Source of the DNA: Microbacterium endophyticum
Lineage (GTDB): Bacteria > Actinomycetota > Actinomycetes > Actinomycetales > Microbacteriaceae
Reading direction: 5' to 3'
DNA length: 64,000 bases
Assembly: GCF_011047135.1 (NCBI RefSeq)
Contig: NZ_CP049255.1
Coordinates: 1,116,001-1,180,000, forward strand
In this document: positions 1 to 11,339 of the stretch, one piece after another
How the letters are laid out: every line of letters starts with the position of its first letter
Numbering within the stretch: position 1 is the stretch's first letter
Program-made: the position numbers and the translations under genes
The notes under the pieces: model-generated
The model's input: only the letters and a program-made list of their open reading frames with translations
Database searches by the model: none
What the model was told of the DNA's origin: nothing

Positions 1-328
1 AACAGCAGGTCCCACCACCACGGGTTTTCCGCGGGAACCGAGACGCCCATGTGGTTCGGCACGATATCGACGAGCACGCCGAGGCCCACCTCACGCGCCG
101 CCGTGACGAAACGGTCGAATCCGGCACCGCCGCCTCGTGCAGGATCGATCAGTGCGGGATCGACGACGTCATAGCCGTGATCTGAGCCGGTCGTCGCACG
201 CAGCAATGGTGAAAGGTATGCCCAATCGACACCGAGCTTGTGAAGGTACTCGGAGACGTCCGCTGCGGCATCCAAGTCGAATGCTGCCCTGATCTGCAGG
301 CGATAGGTCGACGATGGATGCCTCATAC

Positions 329-332
<4 letters not shown>
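1..332 (-). CDS. treY: Malto-oligosyltrehalose synthase TreY (N-terminal part, runs off the left edge)
   Basis: Only the first 110 codons are present. The protein begins [13 protein letters not shown] and continues with a TIM-barrel N-terminus of the GH13 type: a [14 protein letters not shown] strand-helix, the SDHGYDV loop and [10 protein letters not shown] (conserved region I). This pattern is characteristic of TreY, which converts the reducing-end linkage of maltodextrins to alpha,alpha-1,1. The ATG at 332 overlaps the TGA of the upstream debranching-enzyme gene (ATGA), so the two are translationally coupled. A treZ gene is expected beyond the left edge, as usual for treXYZ loci, but it is not visible here. 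Confidence 0.93.
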
Positions 333-2539
<2,207 letters not shown>

Positions 2540-2587
2540 TGGGCCTCCCTTGTTGTGGAGTCAACCTTAGTCGAGGCTCAATTCAGA

Positions 2588-3094
2588 TCAGTTCGCCCGG
2601 TCGGGAGGGTTGACAAGCAGCGAAATCCGGTCATCGAGATACACGTCGAGTGGTTGGGACAGCCCGCCGCGGCTCCATCGCACGCGTATGTCGCCGTCGA
2701 CGACCGAAAGCGGGCCGGATGCCTCCCCCCGGCTTACTGCGGCAAGATCGATGATGCGCCAATCGACGTGCACGGTGTCACCCTCTGGAAACCCACCCCG
2801 GTACGCAGCGGCAGCGTGCTCGGCACGCTCACGCTGCGACTGTGCGGCGAACCCGCGCCGCGCGGGTTCGCGTGACCGCACCACTTCGCCCGTTGACAAC
2901 AGTTCCGAATCGGTCAGCAACAAAACGCCGAGGTGCCAGGCTTCCCCCTCGCGCACGATGCGTGCAGCCCGCGAAAACCCCAGAATTCGCCGTGGCTGGT
3001 GCCAACGTCCGAGCGGCTCGCGCGGGATGTGGGCGAGCCGCATCCGGGCTTCGGCCAAAAGCTCGGCGCTCACAGCGGGGTCGACGTCCCTCAT
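2588..3094 (-). CDS. Hypothetical protein, coupled to the antiporter gene
   Basis: I do not recognise this family. The product has 168 residues, no signal peptide and no membrane segment. It is rich in Arg and Glu, with alternating short strands (WHLGVLLLTDSELLSTGEV, DTVHVDWRIIDL), suggesting a small alpha/beta cytosolic protein. The ATG at 3094 lies one base after the TGA of the antiporter gene (TGAcATG) and has no Shine-Dalgarno of its own, so translation probably depends on termination of the antiporter. That coupling suggests an accessory role for the antiporter, but this is inference. An open frame continues upstream of the ATG, but it lies inside the antiporter gene. Confidence 0.75.
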   Translation of the reverse strand: MRDVDPAVSAELLAEARMRLAHIPREPLGRWHQPRRILGFSRAARIVREGEAWHLGVLLLTDSELLSTGEVVRSREPARRGFAAQSQRERAEHAAAAYRGGFPEGDTVHVDWRIIDLAAVSRGEASGPLSVVDGDIRVRWSRGGLSQPLDVYLDDRISLLVNPPDRAN

Positions 3095-3095
3095 G

Positions 3096-4292
3096 TCACA
3101 TGCGTTCGTCGAAGGCGACGGCATCCGCATCGACTTGAGTGTGGCGCACCGCCATAGCGACGAGTGGGTAGACGAGAACCGAAAGCATCCCCGCACCCAC
3201 GAGCACTGAGGCGACCGCGGGGGAAAGAATCTCGGCGTCGACACCGATCGCGGTGACAGCGACGATGATCGGTAGCCCCGTTGCCCCCATCAGCACAACG
3301 GCGGTTCGGTCACGACCGCTCGCGCCGACGGGCGCCGCAAGAGCCGAGGGCAGGCCTCGCACGATGAGCAAGATGATCGCAACAATGGGAACGAAGGCAA
3401 ACAGCTCCGGTGCGTCGAGGAGGGCCTGCAGATTGAATGTCACGCCGGTGTAGATGAAGAAGATCGGCACGAGGAATCCGAACGCGAGAGCTTCAATCTT
3501 GCTTTCGACTGCTTCTTGGTCGTCTTTAGATGCATCGCGCATCATGATTCGCCAGATGATCCCGGCCGCGAATGCACCGAGGAGCATGTCGAGGTCGAGC
3601 GCGATGCTGAGGGTCGCGAGGGCCGCGAGAATGAGCAGCACGACGCGCACGCCGAACTGGCCCGATGTGTGCAGGCTCGCGCTGACAAATCTATGGAGCG
3701 CACCCTGCGGCGTGCGAGACGCATACCAGGCCGCAAGAGCTGCGATCACGACGAAAACCGTGAGCACGATCGTCGATGCGCCGGGATCACGGGAGCCAAG
3801 AAAAACCGAAATCGCGATCAGTGGACCGAACTCACCGACAGCACCAACGGCACCAACGCTCTTTCCGAAGGGCGTCCGAAGTTCGCCCGCATCCCGGAGG
3901 ATCGGCAGGAGCGTGCCAAGGGCCGTCGAGCTCAAAGCAACGCCAATGATGATGGCGGCTTCGCCCGGGAAAATAAGCCAACCGGCCGCGAGCCCGAGCG
4001 CCAGGCTCATGATCCAGCCACCGATGGCGCGTCTACCGGTTCGTCCTCGAAGCGATCTCGCATCGATCTCGGAGCCCGCGACAAAGAACAACATGGCAAG
4101 GCCGAGTTCGGAGAGGATCTCGAGAAACTCCGAGGTTTGCGCCCAGCCCAGTACGTCCGGTCCGACGAGAATTCCAAGCGCGAGTTCGAAGACGACGATG
4201 GGGATAGGAAGCCATCGCCCGAGACCACGCGCCAAAAGCGGTGCGAGCACAGCGAGGAGCGGGATCAGCACAAGACTCGCGTCGCTCACCAT
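3096..4292 (-). CDS. CPA2-family cation:proton antiporter (Kef/NhaS-like)
   Basis: This is a 398-residue polytopic membrane protein with roughly ten or more hydrophobic helices. It has the typical CPA2 opening: an N-terminal helix, then GRWLPIPIVVFELALGILVGPDVLGW. Family members exchange Na+ or K+ for H+ across the cytoplasmic membrane. It ends soon after the last helix, so it lacks the C-terminal TrkA-N/KTN domain of true KefB/C and is more like a stand-alone NhaS3/GerN-type exchanger. The ion cannot be told from sequence. The ATG at 4292 is preceded by a TAnnnT hexamer at leaderless spacing rather than a ribosome-binding site. The 168-residue gene downstream is translationally coupled. Confidence 0.9.
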   Translation of the reverse strand: MVSDASLVLIPLLAVLAPLLARGLGRWLPIPIVVFELALGILVGPDVLGWAQTSEFLEILSELGLAMLFFVAGSEIDARSLRGRTGRRAIGGWIMSLALGLAAGWLIFPGEAAIIIGVALSSTALGTLLPILRDAGELRTPFGKSVGAVGAVGEFGPLIAISVFLGSRDPGASTIVLTVFVVIAALAAWYASRTPQGALHRFVSASLHTSGQFGVRVVLLILAALATLSIALDLDMLLGAFAAGIIWRIMMRDASKDDQEAVESKIEALAFGFLVPIFFIYTGVTFNLQALLDAPELFAFVPIVAIILLIVRGLPSALAAPVGASGRDRTAVVLMGATGLPIIVAVTAIGVDAEILSPAVASVLVGAGMLSVLVYPLVAMAVRHTQVDADAVAFDERM

Positions 4293-4298
4293 CGCCCC

Positions 4299-4304
4299 AG
4301 CGTA
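4299..4304 (-). promoter_or_regulatory. Predicted -10 element of the antiporter gene (leaderless mRNA)
   Basis: On the minus strand this reads TACGCT, ending 6 nt before the ATG at 4292. A TAnnnT hexamer this close to the start codon, with no purine-rich ribosome-binding site, is the usual layout of leaderless transcripts in actinobacteria. Confidence 0.5.
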
Positions 4305-4327
4305 GCGGCGTGGGGTGTCGTCTTGAA

Positions 4328-5029
4328 CTACACGGCGCGCGGGCGTGACGGCGTTCGAGCGCCGCGGGTAGAGGGCCGACCGTGAACCTGGCGGTGCAGC
4401 GACTCCATCCGAGCATCCAGATCGGATGCTGCAGTCGCCGCCTCCTTCAGATTCGCGAGCAGGTCTCCGGGTACCTGGCGGTTGTACTTGTAATAAATCT
4501 TGTGTTCCAGGCTTGCCCAGAAGTCCATCGCGATCGTTCGAAACTGCACCTCGACTGGGACCTCGACGCGTCCTGTCGAAAGAAAAACCGGCACTTCGAT
4601 GATGGCGTGCAGGCTCTTGTAGCCGTTTTCCTTCGGCTCTGCGATGTAATCCTTGACCGTCCGAACGACGATGTCGTCTTGCGCCGTCAGCAAATCGAAG
4701 AGCCGATACGTGTCATCGACAAAACTGCATGTGACGCGCACTCCCGCGATATCGAGGATGTTGGCGCGCACCGATTCGAAGTCGGCAGGAATTCCCTTGC
4801 GCGTGATCTTCTCCACGAGGCTGTCGGGATTCTTCACCCGACTCGAGACATGCTCGATGGGGTTGTAGTCGTGCATATTCAAGAATTCGTCGCGCAAAAT
4901 CGAGATCTTCGTCTCGATCTCCTGCATGCCGAATCGGTATTCGAGAAGAAACGCCTGCATCTCATCTCGCGCGGCGCGCAGCTGTGCAGCAGAGAAAGTC
5001 ATCTGCTCTTCCTCAAGGGGCGACGTCAT
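4328..5029 (-). CDS. Small alarmone synthetase (RelQ-like, RelA/SpoT synthetase domain only)
   Basis: The product is a 233-residue protein containing only the (p)ppGpp synthetase domain, with no HD hydrolase, TGS or ACT domain, so it is a small alarmone synthetase rather than the bifunctional Rel. It transfers pyrophosphate from ATP to GDP/GTP. Signatures are DIAGVRV (93-99), NGYKSLH (135-141) and EVQFRT (160-165). The tail after about residue 210 is Arg/Pro rich. Two starts are possible. ATG 5029 sits 7 nt after a TACCGT hexamer, which would make it leaderless. ATG 5002, nine codons in, has GAGGA at 7 nt. I prefer 5029, with moderate confidence. A 17-bp palindrome overlaps the promoter. Confidence 0.9.
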   Translation of the reverse strand: MTSPLEEEQMTFSAAQLRAARDEMQAFLLEYRFGMQEIETKISILRDEFLNMHDYNPIEHVSSRVKNPDSLVEKITRKGIPADFESVRANILDIAGVRVTCSFVDDTYRLFDLLTAQDDIVVRTVKDYIAEPKENGYKSLHAIIEVPVFLSTGRVEVPVEVQFRTIAMDFWASLEHKIYYKYNRQVPGDLLANLKEAATAASDLDARMESLHRQVHGRPSTRGARTPSRPRAV

Positions 5030-5036
5030 GCCTCTA

Positions 5037-5056
5037 ACGGTATGCAGCGTGCATAC
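5037..5056 (-). promoter_or_regulatory. Promoter -10 and 17-bp palindromic operator candidate of the alarmone synthetase
   Basis: Positions 5040-5056 read GTATGCA-GCG-TGCATAC, a perfect inverted repeat with 7-bp arms and a 3-nt spacer. The minus-strand hexamer TACCGT (5037-5042) sits 7 nt before the ATG at 5029 and overlaps one arm. A bound protein would block this promoter. The regulator is unknown; none of the regulators in this window has an obvious match to this site. Confidence 0.5.
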
Positions 5057-5118
5057 GAGATGGCTGTGAACCAGAGAGCACTGCGCTGTCCACAACACCA
5101 GCGAGGGCGCAGGGGTCG

Positions 5119-6426
5119 CTACGCGACGCTCTGCACCCTCGCTGCTTGCTGTGCGGCCCCCAACGCTACGTACTCGCCCGGCGGCGGCACGTCAACAGCA
5201 AGCCCCAGCACACGCGGCGCAATCTCTCGCACCGCTGCAGACTGCGCAGCTCCCCCGATAAGAAGCGCGCGCTCTAGCGGAACGCCGAGCTCTCGCAGCG
5301 CCTCGAGTCCAGCTCCCAGGCCCGAGAGCATTCCCTCGATAGCGGCTCGAGCAAGGTTCTCTCGCGTTGTCGAAGCGAGCGTCATTCCCCTCAGCGACGC
5401 CGTGGCATCGGGCAGGTTCGGCGTACGCTCGCCTTCGAAATACGGCACGAGCGTCAGGCCATCCGCACCCGGTTCCGCTGCGAGCGCCAGAGCGCTGAGC
5501 TCAGCGTGATCGACGCCGAGCAGGCGTGCGATCGCATCGAGCACACGAGCCGCGTTGAGAGTCACGACGATCGGCAAAAAGCCGCCGTCGGCATCGGCGA
5601 AACCCGCGACCGTCCCCGTGGGGTCGATCGTGCGCTTCTCGCTCACGGCAAAGACGGTGCCGCTTGTGCCAATAGACACCACGACGTCACCGGTTTTCGC
5701 ACCGACACCGAGCGCTGCACCAGCGTTGTCTCCTGCGCCAGGTCCGACGACACGGTTCTGCTCATCGCGCACCGATTCGGTCGCGCCGAGTACACGAGGC
5801 AGCACAGCATCGTGAGCCAGGGCGGCGATCAAAAGCTCCCGATCGTAACCGTCGGTTTCAGGGTCGAAGTAACCGGTGCCCGAGGCATCTGATCGGTCGG
5901 TGATGAGTTCGTCGAGCACCGGACCGAGCGGTGATTCGCCCTCGGGCCCGAATCCGCGCAACCGCCAGGTGAGCCAGTCGTGCGGCAGCGCGACTGCGGC
6001 CACTTTTGCCGCATTTTCAGGCTCGTGATCACGCAGCCACCGAAGCTTCGTGATCGTGAACGACGCCACGGGAACGAGCCCCGTGCGGCGCGCAAGCTCG
6101 TCTGCTCCGAACTCGGCGATCAGGGCGGTTGCGGCATCCGCTGAGCGTGTGTCATTCCAGAGCAACGCCGGGCGGATGACCCGGCCCGCCGAGTCGAGTA
6201 CGACCATGCCGTGCTGCTGCCCACCGATGGCCCACGCCGTCACGTCGTCGAGCCCTCCCGCAGCTGTGATGGCGTCGTTCAATGCCGACCACCATGCCGA
6301 CGGGTCGACCTCGGTGCCGTCGGGGTGTGGTGCGCGCCCTTCGCGCACCACACGCCCCGATTCGGTGTCGAGGATGACGACTTTGCATGACTGCGTCGAC
6401 GAATCGACTCCTGCGACAAACCCCAT
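5119..6426 (-). CDS. xylB: Xylulokinase
   Basis: FGGY-family sugar kinase of 435 residues, phosphorylating D-xylulose to xylulose 5-phosphate with ATP. The N-terminal FGGY lobe opens with [10 protein letters not shown] (phosphate-binding loop). GGQQHGM at 68-74 is the sugar-recognition segment of xylulokinases. Asp233 in GPGAGDNAG is the predicted catalytic base, and the second lobe carries VSIGTSGT (ATP-binding) and LLIGGAAQS. The length is slightly short of the E. coli enzyme but usual for actinobacteria. It lies 11 nt downstream of xylA on the same strand, so isomerase and kinase form one operon leading into the pentose phosphate pathway. Confidence 0.95.
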   Translation of the reverse strand: MGFVAGVDSSTQSCKVVILDTESGRVVREGRAPHPDGTEVDPSAWWSALNDAITAAGGLDDVTAWAIGGQQHGMVVLDSAGRVIRPALLWNDTRSADAATALIAEFGADELARRTGLVPVASFTITKLRWLRDHEPENAAKVAAVALPHDWLTWRLRGFGPEGESPLGPVLDELITDRSDASGTGYFDPETDGYDRELLIAALAHDAVLPRVLGATESVRDEQNRVVGPGAGDNAGAALGVGAKTGDVVVSIGTSGTVFAVSEKRTIDPTGTVAGFADADGGFLPIVVTLNAARVLDAIARLLGVDHAELSALALAAEPGADGLTLVPYFEGERTPNLPDATASLRGMTLASTTRENLARAAIEGMLSGLGAGLEALRELGVPLERALLIGGAAQSAAVREIAPRVLGLAVDVPPPGEYVALGAAQQAARVQSVA

Positions 6427-6437
6427 GTGCGCTGAAC

Positions 6438-7643
6438 CTAGCTACGCGCGCCGAGGAGGTGCTCGGTCGCGAGTTGCTGCAGACGCACGAAGCCGAAGCC
6501 CTTGGCGCCGAAGTACGCCGACGGGTCGAAGTCTTCGTACGCGGACTTGTCAGCGAGCAGGTCGGTGTACGACTCTCCCGCGTTCAGCGTCGGCGTTGAA
6601 AGCTCCGGAACCTTGGCAGCCGCGAGTGCCTCCTGCACCTCGGGGTCGGCGCGGAATGCCGCGGCCCGCTCCTTGAGCATGAGGTAGGTGCGCATGTTGG
6701 CGGATGCCGAGTCCCACACGCCCGACTCGTCTTCAGTGCGGCTGGGCTTGTAGTCGAAGTGACGGGGGCCGTCGTAGGACGGTCCACCGTTCGGGCCACC
6801 ATTTTCGAGCAGGTCGACGAGCGCGAACGCGTTGTGCAGGTCGCCGTGGCCGAAGACGAGGTCCTGGTCGTACTTGATGCCCCGCTGGCCGTTGAGGTCG
6901 ATGTGGTAGAGCTTGCCGTGGTAGAGCGCCTGGGCGATTCCAGCGGCAAAGTTCAAGCCCGCCATCTGCTCGTGGCCGACCTCGGGGTTCACACCGACGA
7001 GCTCAGGGCGCTCGAGTGACTCGATGAACGCGAGTGCGTGACCGACTGTCGGCAGCAAGATGTCACCGCGGGGCTCGTTGGGCTTCGGCTCGATCGCGAA
7101 ACGGATGTCGTAGCCCTTGTCGGTGACGTAGTCGCCGAGCAGGTTGACGGCTTCGCGGTAGCGCTCAAGCGCTGCGCGCACGTCTTTGGCTGCGTCATAC
7201 TCGGCGCCTTCGCGGCCACCCCACATGACGAAGGTTTTGGCACCCAGCTCTGCGGCGAGATCGAGGTTTCGCAGCACCTTGCGGAGGGCGAAGCGGCGCA
7301 CCTGGCGATCGTTCGACGTGAATCCGCCGTCTTTGAAGACGGGAGCCGAGAAGAGGTTGGTTGTGACCATCGGCACGATGACGCCGGTGTCTGCGAGAAC
7401 GCCCTTGAGTCGATCGATCTGCTTCTGGCGCGCGGCATCCGTCGAGCCGAAAGCGAACAGGTCGTCATCGTGGAAGGTGAGACCGTAGGCGCCGAGTTCG
7501 GCGATTTTCTCCACACCATGCACGACATCGAGTGCCGGACGCGTGGGGCCGCCAAACGGATCAGCACCGTTGTACCCAATAGTCCACAGACCAAATGAGA
7601 ACTTATCGGCGGGGGTGGGAGTCGGTACAGACGACGTGGACAT
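6438..7643 (-). CDS. xylA: Xylose isomerase
   Basis: Type I (actinobacterial, ~390-400 aa) D-xylose isomerase, 401 residues, cytoplasmic, converting D-xylose to D-xylulose (and glucose to fructose in vitro for many relatives). Visible landmarks are the catalytic His58 in TFHDDD, WGGREG (141-146), the metal-binding Glu185 and adjacent Lys187 in EPKPNEP, GHEQMAG, and the DLNGQRG metal loop. The start chosen is ATG 7643, with AAGGAG 4 nt upstream. An upstream in-frame ATG would place the XylR operator inside the gene. Expression is probably repressed by the divergent ROK protein through the dyad at 7668-7688 and released by xylose. Confidence 0.96.
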   Translation of the reverse strand: MSTSSVPTPTPADKFSFGLWTIGYNGADPFGGPTRPALDVVHGVEKIAELGAYGLTFHDDDLFAFGSTDAARQKQIDRLKGVLADTGVIVPMVTTNLFSAPVFKDGGFTSNDRQVRRFALRKVLRNLDLAAELGAKTFVMWGGREGAEYDAAKDVRAALERYREAVNLLGDYVTDKGYDIRFAIEPKPNEPRGDILLPTVGHALAFIESLERPELVGVNPEVGHEQMAGLNFAAGIAQALYHGKLYHIDLNGQRGIKYDQDLVFGHGDLHNAFALVDLLENGGPNGGPSYDGPRHFDYKPSRTEDESGVWDSASANMRTYLMLKERAAAFRADPEVQEALAAAKVPELSTPTLNAGESYTDLLADKSAYEDFDPSAYFGAKGFGFVRLQQLATEHLLGARS

Positions 7644-7667
7644 GGTGCTCCTTTGCAGCGGACCTAA

Positions 7668-7688
7668 TATGTTGTCAACCACAACATA
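7668..7688. promoter_or_regulatory. XylR (ROK) operator between xylA and xylR
   Basis: Perfect inverted repeat TATGTTGT-caacc-ACAACATA (8-bp arms, 5-nt spacer) in the divergent xylA/xylR intergenic region. ROK-type xylose repressors use dyads with TTTGTT/AACAAA-like arms, so the site fits both position and family. It could control both genes at once. Confidence 0.8.
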
Positions 7689-7689
7689 C

Positions 7690-7695
7690 TACGAT
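7690..7695 (+). promoter_or_regulatory. Predicted -10 of xylR (leaderless start)
   Basis: TACGAT ends 6 nt before the GTG at 7702. No Shine-Dalgarno is present, so the transcript is predicted to start at or next to the initiation codon. The XylR operator lies immediately upstream, which predicts autoregulation. Confidence 0.5.
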
Positions 7696-7701
7696 GGAAC
7701 T

Positions 7702-8877
7702 GTGAATGCCAGACCGCAGGGAACTCCGCGAGGGAGCATCAGGCAACTGAACCTCGCCGAGGTCGTGCGCCTGCTGCATTTCGAGGGACCACTCTCGCGA
7801 GCAGCCCTCACCGAACGCACCGGGCTCAACCGGTCAACGATTGCCGACCTCATCGCACAGCTCGGCACCTGGACGCTCGTGACAGAACGTGAGCCCGACA
7901 CTGCGCGCGGCGTTGGGCGCCCGTCGCCCATTGTGTCGCTCTCCCCGGCAACCGTGGCTATCGCAGTAAACCCCGAGGTCGACGCATTGACAATCGGCGC
8001 CATCGGCCTCGATCGCGCCATCATCGTTCGCGACCGCGTGCCACACGACACGGTTCCAACTCCAGCAGAGACGGCAGCACTGATCGCCGAAAAGGTCTCC
8101 GAGTGGCGCTCGGGCCCGCTCGCGTTGTCGCGAATCGTCGGCATCGGCCTCGCCGTTCCGGGTCTTGTGCGCGCAAGCGACGGGCTGGTCCGTGACGCAC
8201 CACACCTCGGGTGGCGAGATGTGCCCCTCGCCGAGGTCGTCGCGGCAGCGACAGAGCTGGCGGTCTCGGTGGGGAACGATGCCACACTCGGCGCGCTGGC
8301 CGAGCACCTCTTCGGCGCCGCTCGCGGAATCGATCATGCGATCTACCTCAACGGCGGTGCCAGCGGTATCGGTGGTGGGCTGATTATCGGCGGGATGCCG
8401 GTGGCCGGTGCCGGGGGCTACGCGGGCGAGTTCGGCCAAAATCGGCCAGGTATCGCGCACGAACATGACCGGCGAGCGCCCGGGGGCGTACTCGAAGACG
8501 AAGTCAGCCGCGCCCGACTGCTCGAGGTGCTTCAGCTCACGGACGCCGACGAACCAACACTTGCCACAGCACTCACCGAGGCCACCGGGGCAGTGGTGGC
8601 AGTCGAGGTCACGCGGCAGCGGGGAATCCTGACCACGGCACTCGCCAACGCCGTCAACGTGATCAATCCTAGCGTCGTTGTGCTGGGTGGATTTCTGGCA
8701 ACCCTCGCGGGGATGGACCTCGAGGGCCTCACCGCGGCAGTGCGGCACCAGGCGATGCCAGCAAGCGGGGAAAACCTGCAGATTCGCGCAGCGTCGCTTG
8801 CCGAAAACCGCCTGCTGATTGGGGCTGCAGAGTCGGCCTTCGCGCGGCTTCTGGATGACCCCTCGCGCGCGAGCTAA
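7702..8877 (+). CDS. xylR: ROK-family transcriptional repressor of xylose genes
   Basis: The protein has 391 residues from the GTG at 7702. An N-terminal winged helix-turn-helix (about residues 18-60; LSRAALTERTGLNRSTIADLI) precedes a ROK sugar-kinase-like effector domain with VGIGLAVPG, NDATLGALAEHLFG and GASGIGGGLIIGG. The zinc-binding Cys cluster typical of ROK kinases and NagC/Mlc (CxCGxxGCxE) is absent; the equivalent stretch has GIAHEH then RRAPGG and no cysteines. Its divergent position over xylAB and the perfect operator make it the local xylose-responsive repressor (inference). The frame stays open upstream of the GTG, but that extension would run through the operator and into xylA. 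Confidence 0.88.
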   Translation: MNARPQGTPRGSIRQLNLAEVVRLLHFEGPLSRAALTERTGLNRSTIADLIAQLGTWTLVTEREPDTARGVGRPSPIVSLSPATVAIAVNPEVDALTIGAIGLDRAIIVRDRVPHDTVPTPAETAALIAEKVSEWRSGPLALSRIVGIGLAVPGLVRASDGLVRDAPHLGWRDVPLAEVVAAATELAVSVGNDATLGALAEHLFGAARGIDHAIYLNGGASGIGGGLIIGGMPVAGAGGYAGEFGQNRPGIAHEHDRRAPGGVLEDEVSRARLLEVLQLTDADEPTLATALTEATGAVVAVEVTRQRGILTTALANAVNVINPSVVVLGGFLATLAGMDLEGLTAAVRHQAMPASGENLQIRAASLAENRLLIGAAESAFARLLDDPSRAS

Positions 8878-8880
8878 ACC

Positions 8881-9879
8881 TCAGCGCGGCGGCGCTGTCG
8901 TTGCGCGCGCGATAAGTCGGGTCGGCAACAAGACGTGCGTTTTTGCAAGCGCCTGTCCACTCATGAGCGTCGTGAGCATTTCGGCCGCGGTATGACCGAT
9001 TTGGTGCATGGGCTGACGGACGGTTGTGAGCGCCGGCGTCAGCCGCGAGGCCTCGGGGACATCATCGAAGCCAACGACCGAAAGGTCTTCCGGCACACGG
9101 ATACCGAGCTCGGTGGCCACTTCGATGAGGGCGATCGCAGAGAGATCATTGGCAGCAAAGACCGCTGTCGGCGGGCGCTCTTGCACGAGCAGGGAGCGGG
9201 CGGCATCCCGTGCTGCTTCTCCCGAGTAGAACCCCACACGCACGAGGGCTTCATCGAAAGGGATACCTGCGGCGCCGAGCGCTTCTCGATAACCCGTGTC
9301 GCGAAACCGCGACGACTTGAGGTCGGGGCGCCCACCAACGAAACCGATGCGACGATGACCGAGTTCAGCAAGATACCGAGTTGCATTTCGCGCACCTCCG
9401 AGACTGTCAGACTCGACCGTCGGTAAATCAGCTCGTCCAGTGTGCGGGTCGATCAGCACGATCGGCACCTCGGCCGCGACGTTGACGACAGTGGGCGTGA
9501 CCATGATCACGCCGTCGATCAGGGTGCCGCTCAATCTACTGAGGGAACGCCGCTCCCAGCCCTCACCATTGCCCTGGCGCGACCCGCTGTAGGCCAGAAC
9601 GTCGTAGCTCGAGTCGCGCAGCGCTGCACCGACACCCTTCAGAATCTCGGCGCTGAAGGGCTCGAAGTCAGCTACGAGCACGCCGATGACACCGGTCGTC
9701 CGCGATCGCATACTGCTCGCGACAAGACTCGAGGCATACCCCAGGTCGGCAACGACTGTCATGACCCGGTCCACCGTTTCGGCCGCGACCCCGTACCTGC
9801 CGTTCATCGCTTTTGAGACCGTCGCAACGGAAACTCCAGCCACGCGGGCGACGTCGTGGATGGTCGGACGTGTTGTCAT
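8881..9879 (-). CDS. LacI-family transcriptional regulator of the sugar ABC/GH3 operon
   Basis: The product has 332 residues from the ATG at 9879. The N-terminal LacI helix-turn-helix is clear ([22 protein letters not shown], residues 6-27), with a hinge helix at about 50-60. A periplasmic-binding-protein-like effector domain follows, containing [17 protein letters not shown] and [26 protein letters not shown]. It is divergent from the ABC importer operon, and a LacI-type palindrome overlapping a TTGACA lies between them. It probably represses uptake and hydrolysis of a xylo- or gluco-oligosaccharide; the inducer is not evident. An upstream in-frame extension is open but lies over the operator and is unlikely to be translated. 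Confidence 0.9.
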   Translation of the reverse strand: MTTRPTIHDVARVAGVSVATVSKAMNGRYGVAAETVDRVMTVVADLGYASSLVASSMRSRTTGVIGVLVADFEPFSAEILKGVGAALRDSSYDVLAYSGSRQGNGEGWERRSLSRLSGTLIDGVIMVTPTVVNVAAEVPIVLIDPHTGRADLPTVESDSLGGARNATRYLAELGHRRIGFVGGRPDLKSSRFRDTGYREALGAAGIPFDEALVRVGFYSGEAARDAARSLLVQERPPTAVFAANDLSAIALIEVATELGIRVPEDLSVVGFDDVPEASRLTPALTTVRQPMHQIGHTAAEMLTTLMSGQALAKTHVLLPTRLIARATTAPPR

Positions 9880-9901
9880 GAGACCTGATGCTAGACCTTT
9901 G

Positions 9902-9926
9902 AAAATGTTTTCGAAAACGTTTGACA
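9902..9926. promoter_or_regulatory. LacI-type operator overlapping a -35 of the sugar ABC operon
   Basis: The core GTTTTCGAAAAC (9907-9918) is a perfect 12-bp palindrome within a 20-bp imperfect one. It abuts TTGACA (9921-9926), a canonical -35 directed toward the binding-protein gene. Occupancy by the adjacent LacI protein would block RNA polymerase. The -10 is not obvious. Confidence 0.7.
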
Positions 9927-10042
9927 CTTCTGAAAGCGCGCTGAGACACTGACATCGCGTTCGGGCATGCACGCCGCGACGCACCACCCTGGCACCTCAA
10001 TGATCGAGGTGCCGCTCAAAGAAGAGAGCAGGCTGGAATCAC

Positions 10043-11329
10043 ATGAATATGCGACACATCCTTACGGGCTCAGCAGCCCTGGTGATTGGCGCACTCGCGC
10101 TAAGCGGATGCAGCGGAGACTCCGGAGGCGGTGACAGCGGCGGCGATGTCACCCTCACGGTCTGGCAGAACTCCACGACCGGCGATGGCGTGGCCTACTG
10201 GGAAGACGCTGCCGCGGCGTTCGAAGAGGCGAACCCCGGCGTAACCGTCGAGATTCAGTCAATCCAAAACGAAGACATGGATGGCAAACTGCAGACCGCC
10301 TTGAACTCGGGAGACGCTCCCGACGTGTTCATGGCACGCGGTGGCGGCAAGCTCGCCGATGTCGTCAAAGCTGGCCAGGTGATGGATCTGACCGACAAGA
10401 TTTCTTCGGATGCCGAGTCCGCCATGAGCTCATCCTTGAGTGCGTTCACGTACGACGGAAAGCTCTACGGAATGCCCCTCTCCGTCCTTCCAGAGGGCCT
10501 GTTCTACAGCCAGGACCTCTTCGATGAGGCTGGAGTCACCGACACCCCCGGAACCATCGACGAGCTGGTCGATGTGAATGACGAGCTGAAGTCAGCCGGC
10601 ATCGATCCCATCGCCGTGGGGGCGAAAGATGCCTGGCCCGCAGCGCACTGGTATTACAACTTCGCGCTTCGCGAGTGCTCGCAAGATGTCATGAACGAAG
10701 CCGCAGACTCGCGGTCGTTTGATGACGAATGCTGGCTGCGCGCTGGTGAAGATCTCCAGGATTTCGCCGACACCGAGCCCTTCAACCAGGGTTACTTGAC
10801 GACTGCAGCACAGCAGGGCGCTGGATCATCGGCTGGCCTGCTGGCTAACCACCAGGCTGCGATGGAGCTCATGGGTGCGTGGGAGCCCGGCGTGGTCGCA
10901 TCGCTCACACCGGACGAGCAGCCGCTCGCTGACTTGAGTTGGTTCGCATTCCCCGAGATCAGTGGCGGCGACGGCACGCCCGGAGCCATGATGGGTGGCG
11001 CTGACGGCTACTCCTGCTACGTAGATGCCCCGGCGGAATGTGTCGATTTCCTCAACTTCCTCGCGTCGAAAGACCAGCAGGAAGCCTACGCAACCGCGTT
11101 CCAGACCCTGCCCGCGAGCCAGGACGCCCAGGGCGTCGTGAGCGATCCCGCACTCCTCAGCGTTCTGGACGCGTACAACGACGCACCGTACGTGGTGCTG
11201 TGGCTCGACACGCTCTACGGACAGAACGTCGGTAACGCACTCAACGTAGCGGTTGTCGACATGCTCGCTGGCAGCGGAACGCCGCAGAGCATCGTGGATG
11301 CCGTCAACGATGCAGCGATGAGGGGCTAG
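10043..11329 (+). CDS. ABC transporter sugar-binding lipoprotein
   Basis: This is a family 1 solute-binding protein of 428 residues. A lipoprotein signal peptide ends at SGC with Cys23 as the lipidation site, followed by a Gly/Ser-rich linker. The mature part has the typical cluster-B carbohydrate-binding pattern (TLTVWQNSTTGDG, FEEANPGVTVEIQ, GDAPDVFMARGGGKLADV). It should capture a saccharide outside the membrane and deliver it to the two permeases encoded 11 nt downstream. The neighbouring GH3 enzyme and xylose genes suggest xylo- or gluco-oligosaccharides, but specificity is not readable from sequence. No ATPase gene is in the operon, so a shared MsiK/UgpC-type ATPase elsewhere must power it. 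Confidence 0.92.
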   Translation: MNMRHILTGSAALVIGALALSGCSGDSGGGDSGGDVTLTVWQNSTTGDGVAYWEDAAAAFEEANPGVTVEIQSIQNEDMDGKLQTALNSGDAPDVFMARGGGKLADVVKAGQVMDLTDKISSDAESAMSSSLSAFTYDGKLYGMPLSVLPEGLFYSQDLFDEAGVTDTPGTIDELVDVNDELKSAGIDPIAVGAKDAWPAAHWYYNFALRECSQDVMNEAADSRSFDDECWLRAGEDLQDFADTEPFNQGYLTTAAQQGAGSSAGLLANHQAAMELMGAWEPGVVASLTPDEQPLADLSWFAFPEISGGDGTPGAMMGGADGYSCYVDAPAECVDFLNFLASKDQQEAYATAFQTLPASQDAQGVVSDPALLSVLDAYNDAPYVVLWLDTLYGQNVGNALNVAVVDMLAGSGTPQSIVDAVNDAAMRG

Positions 11330-11339
11330 GGCGCACCAC

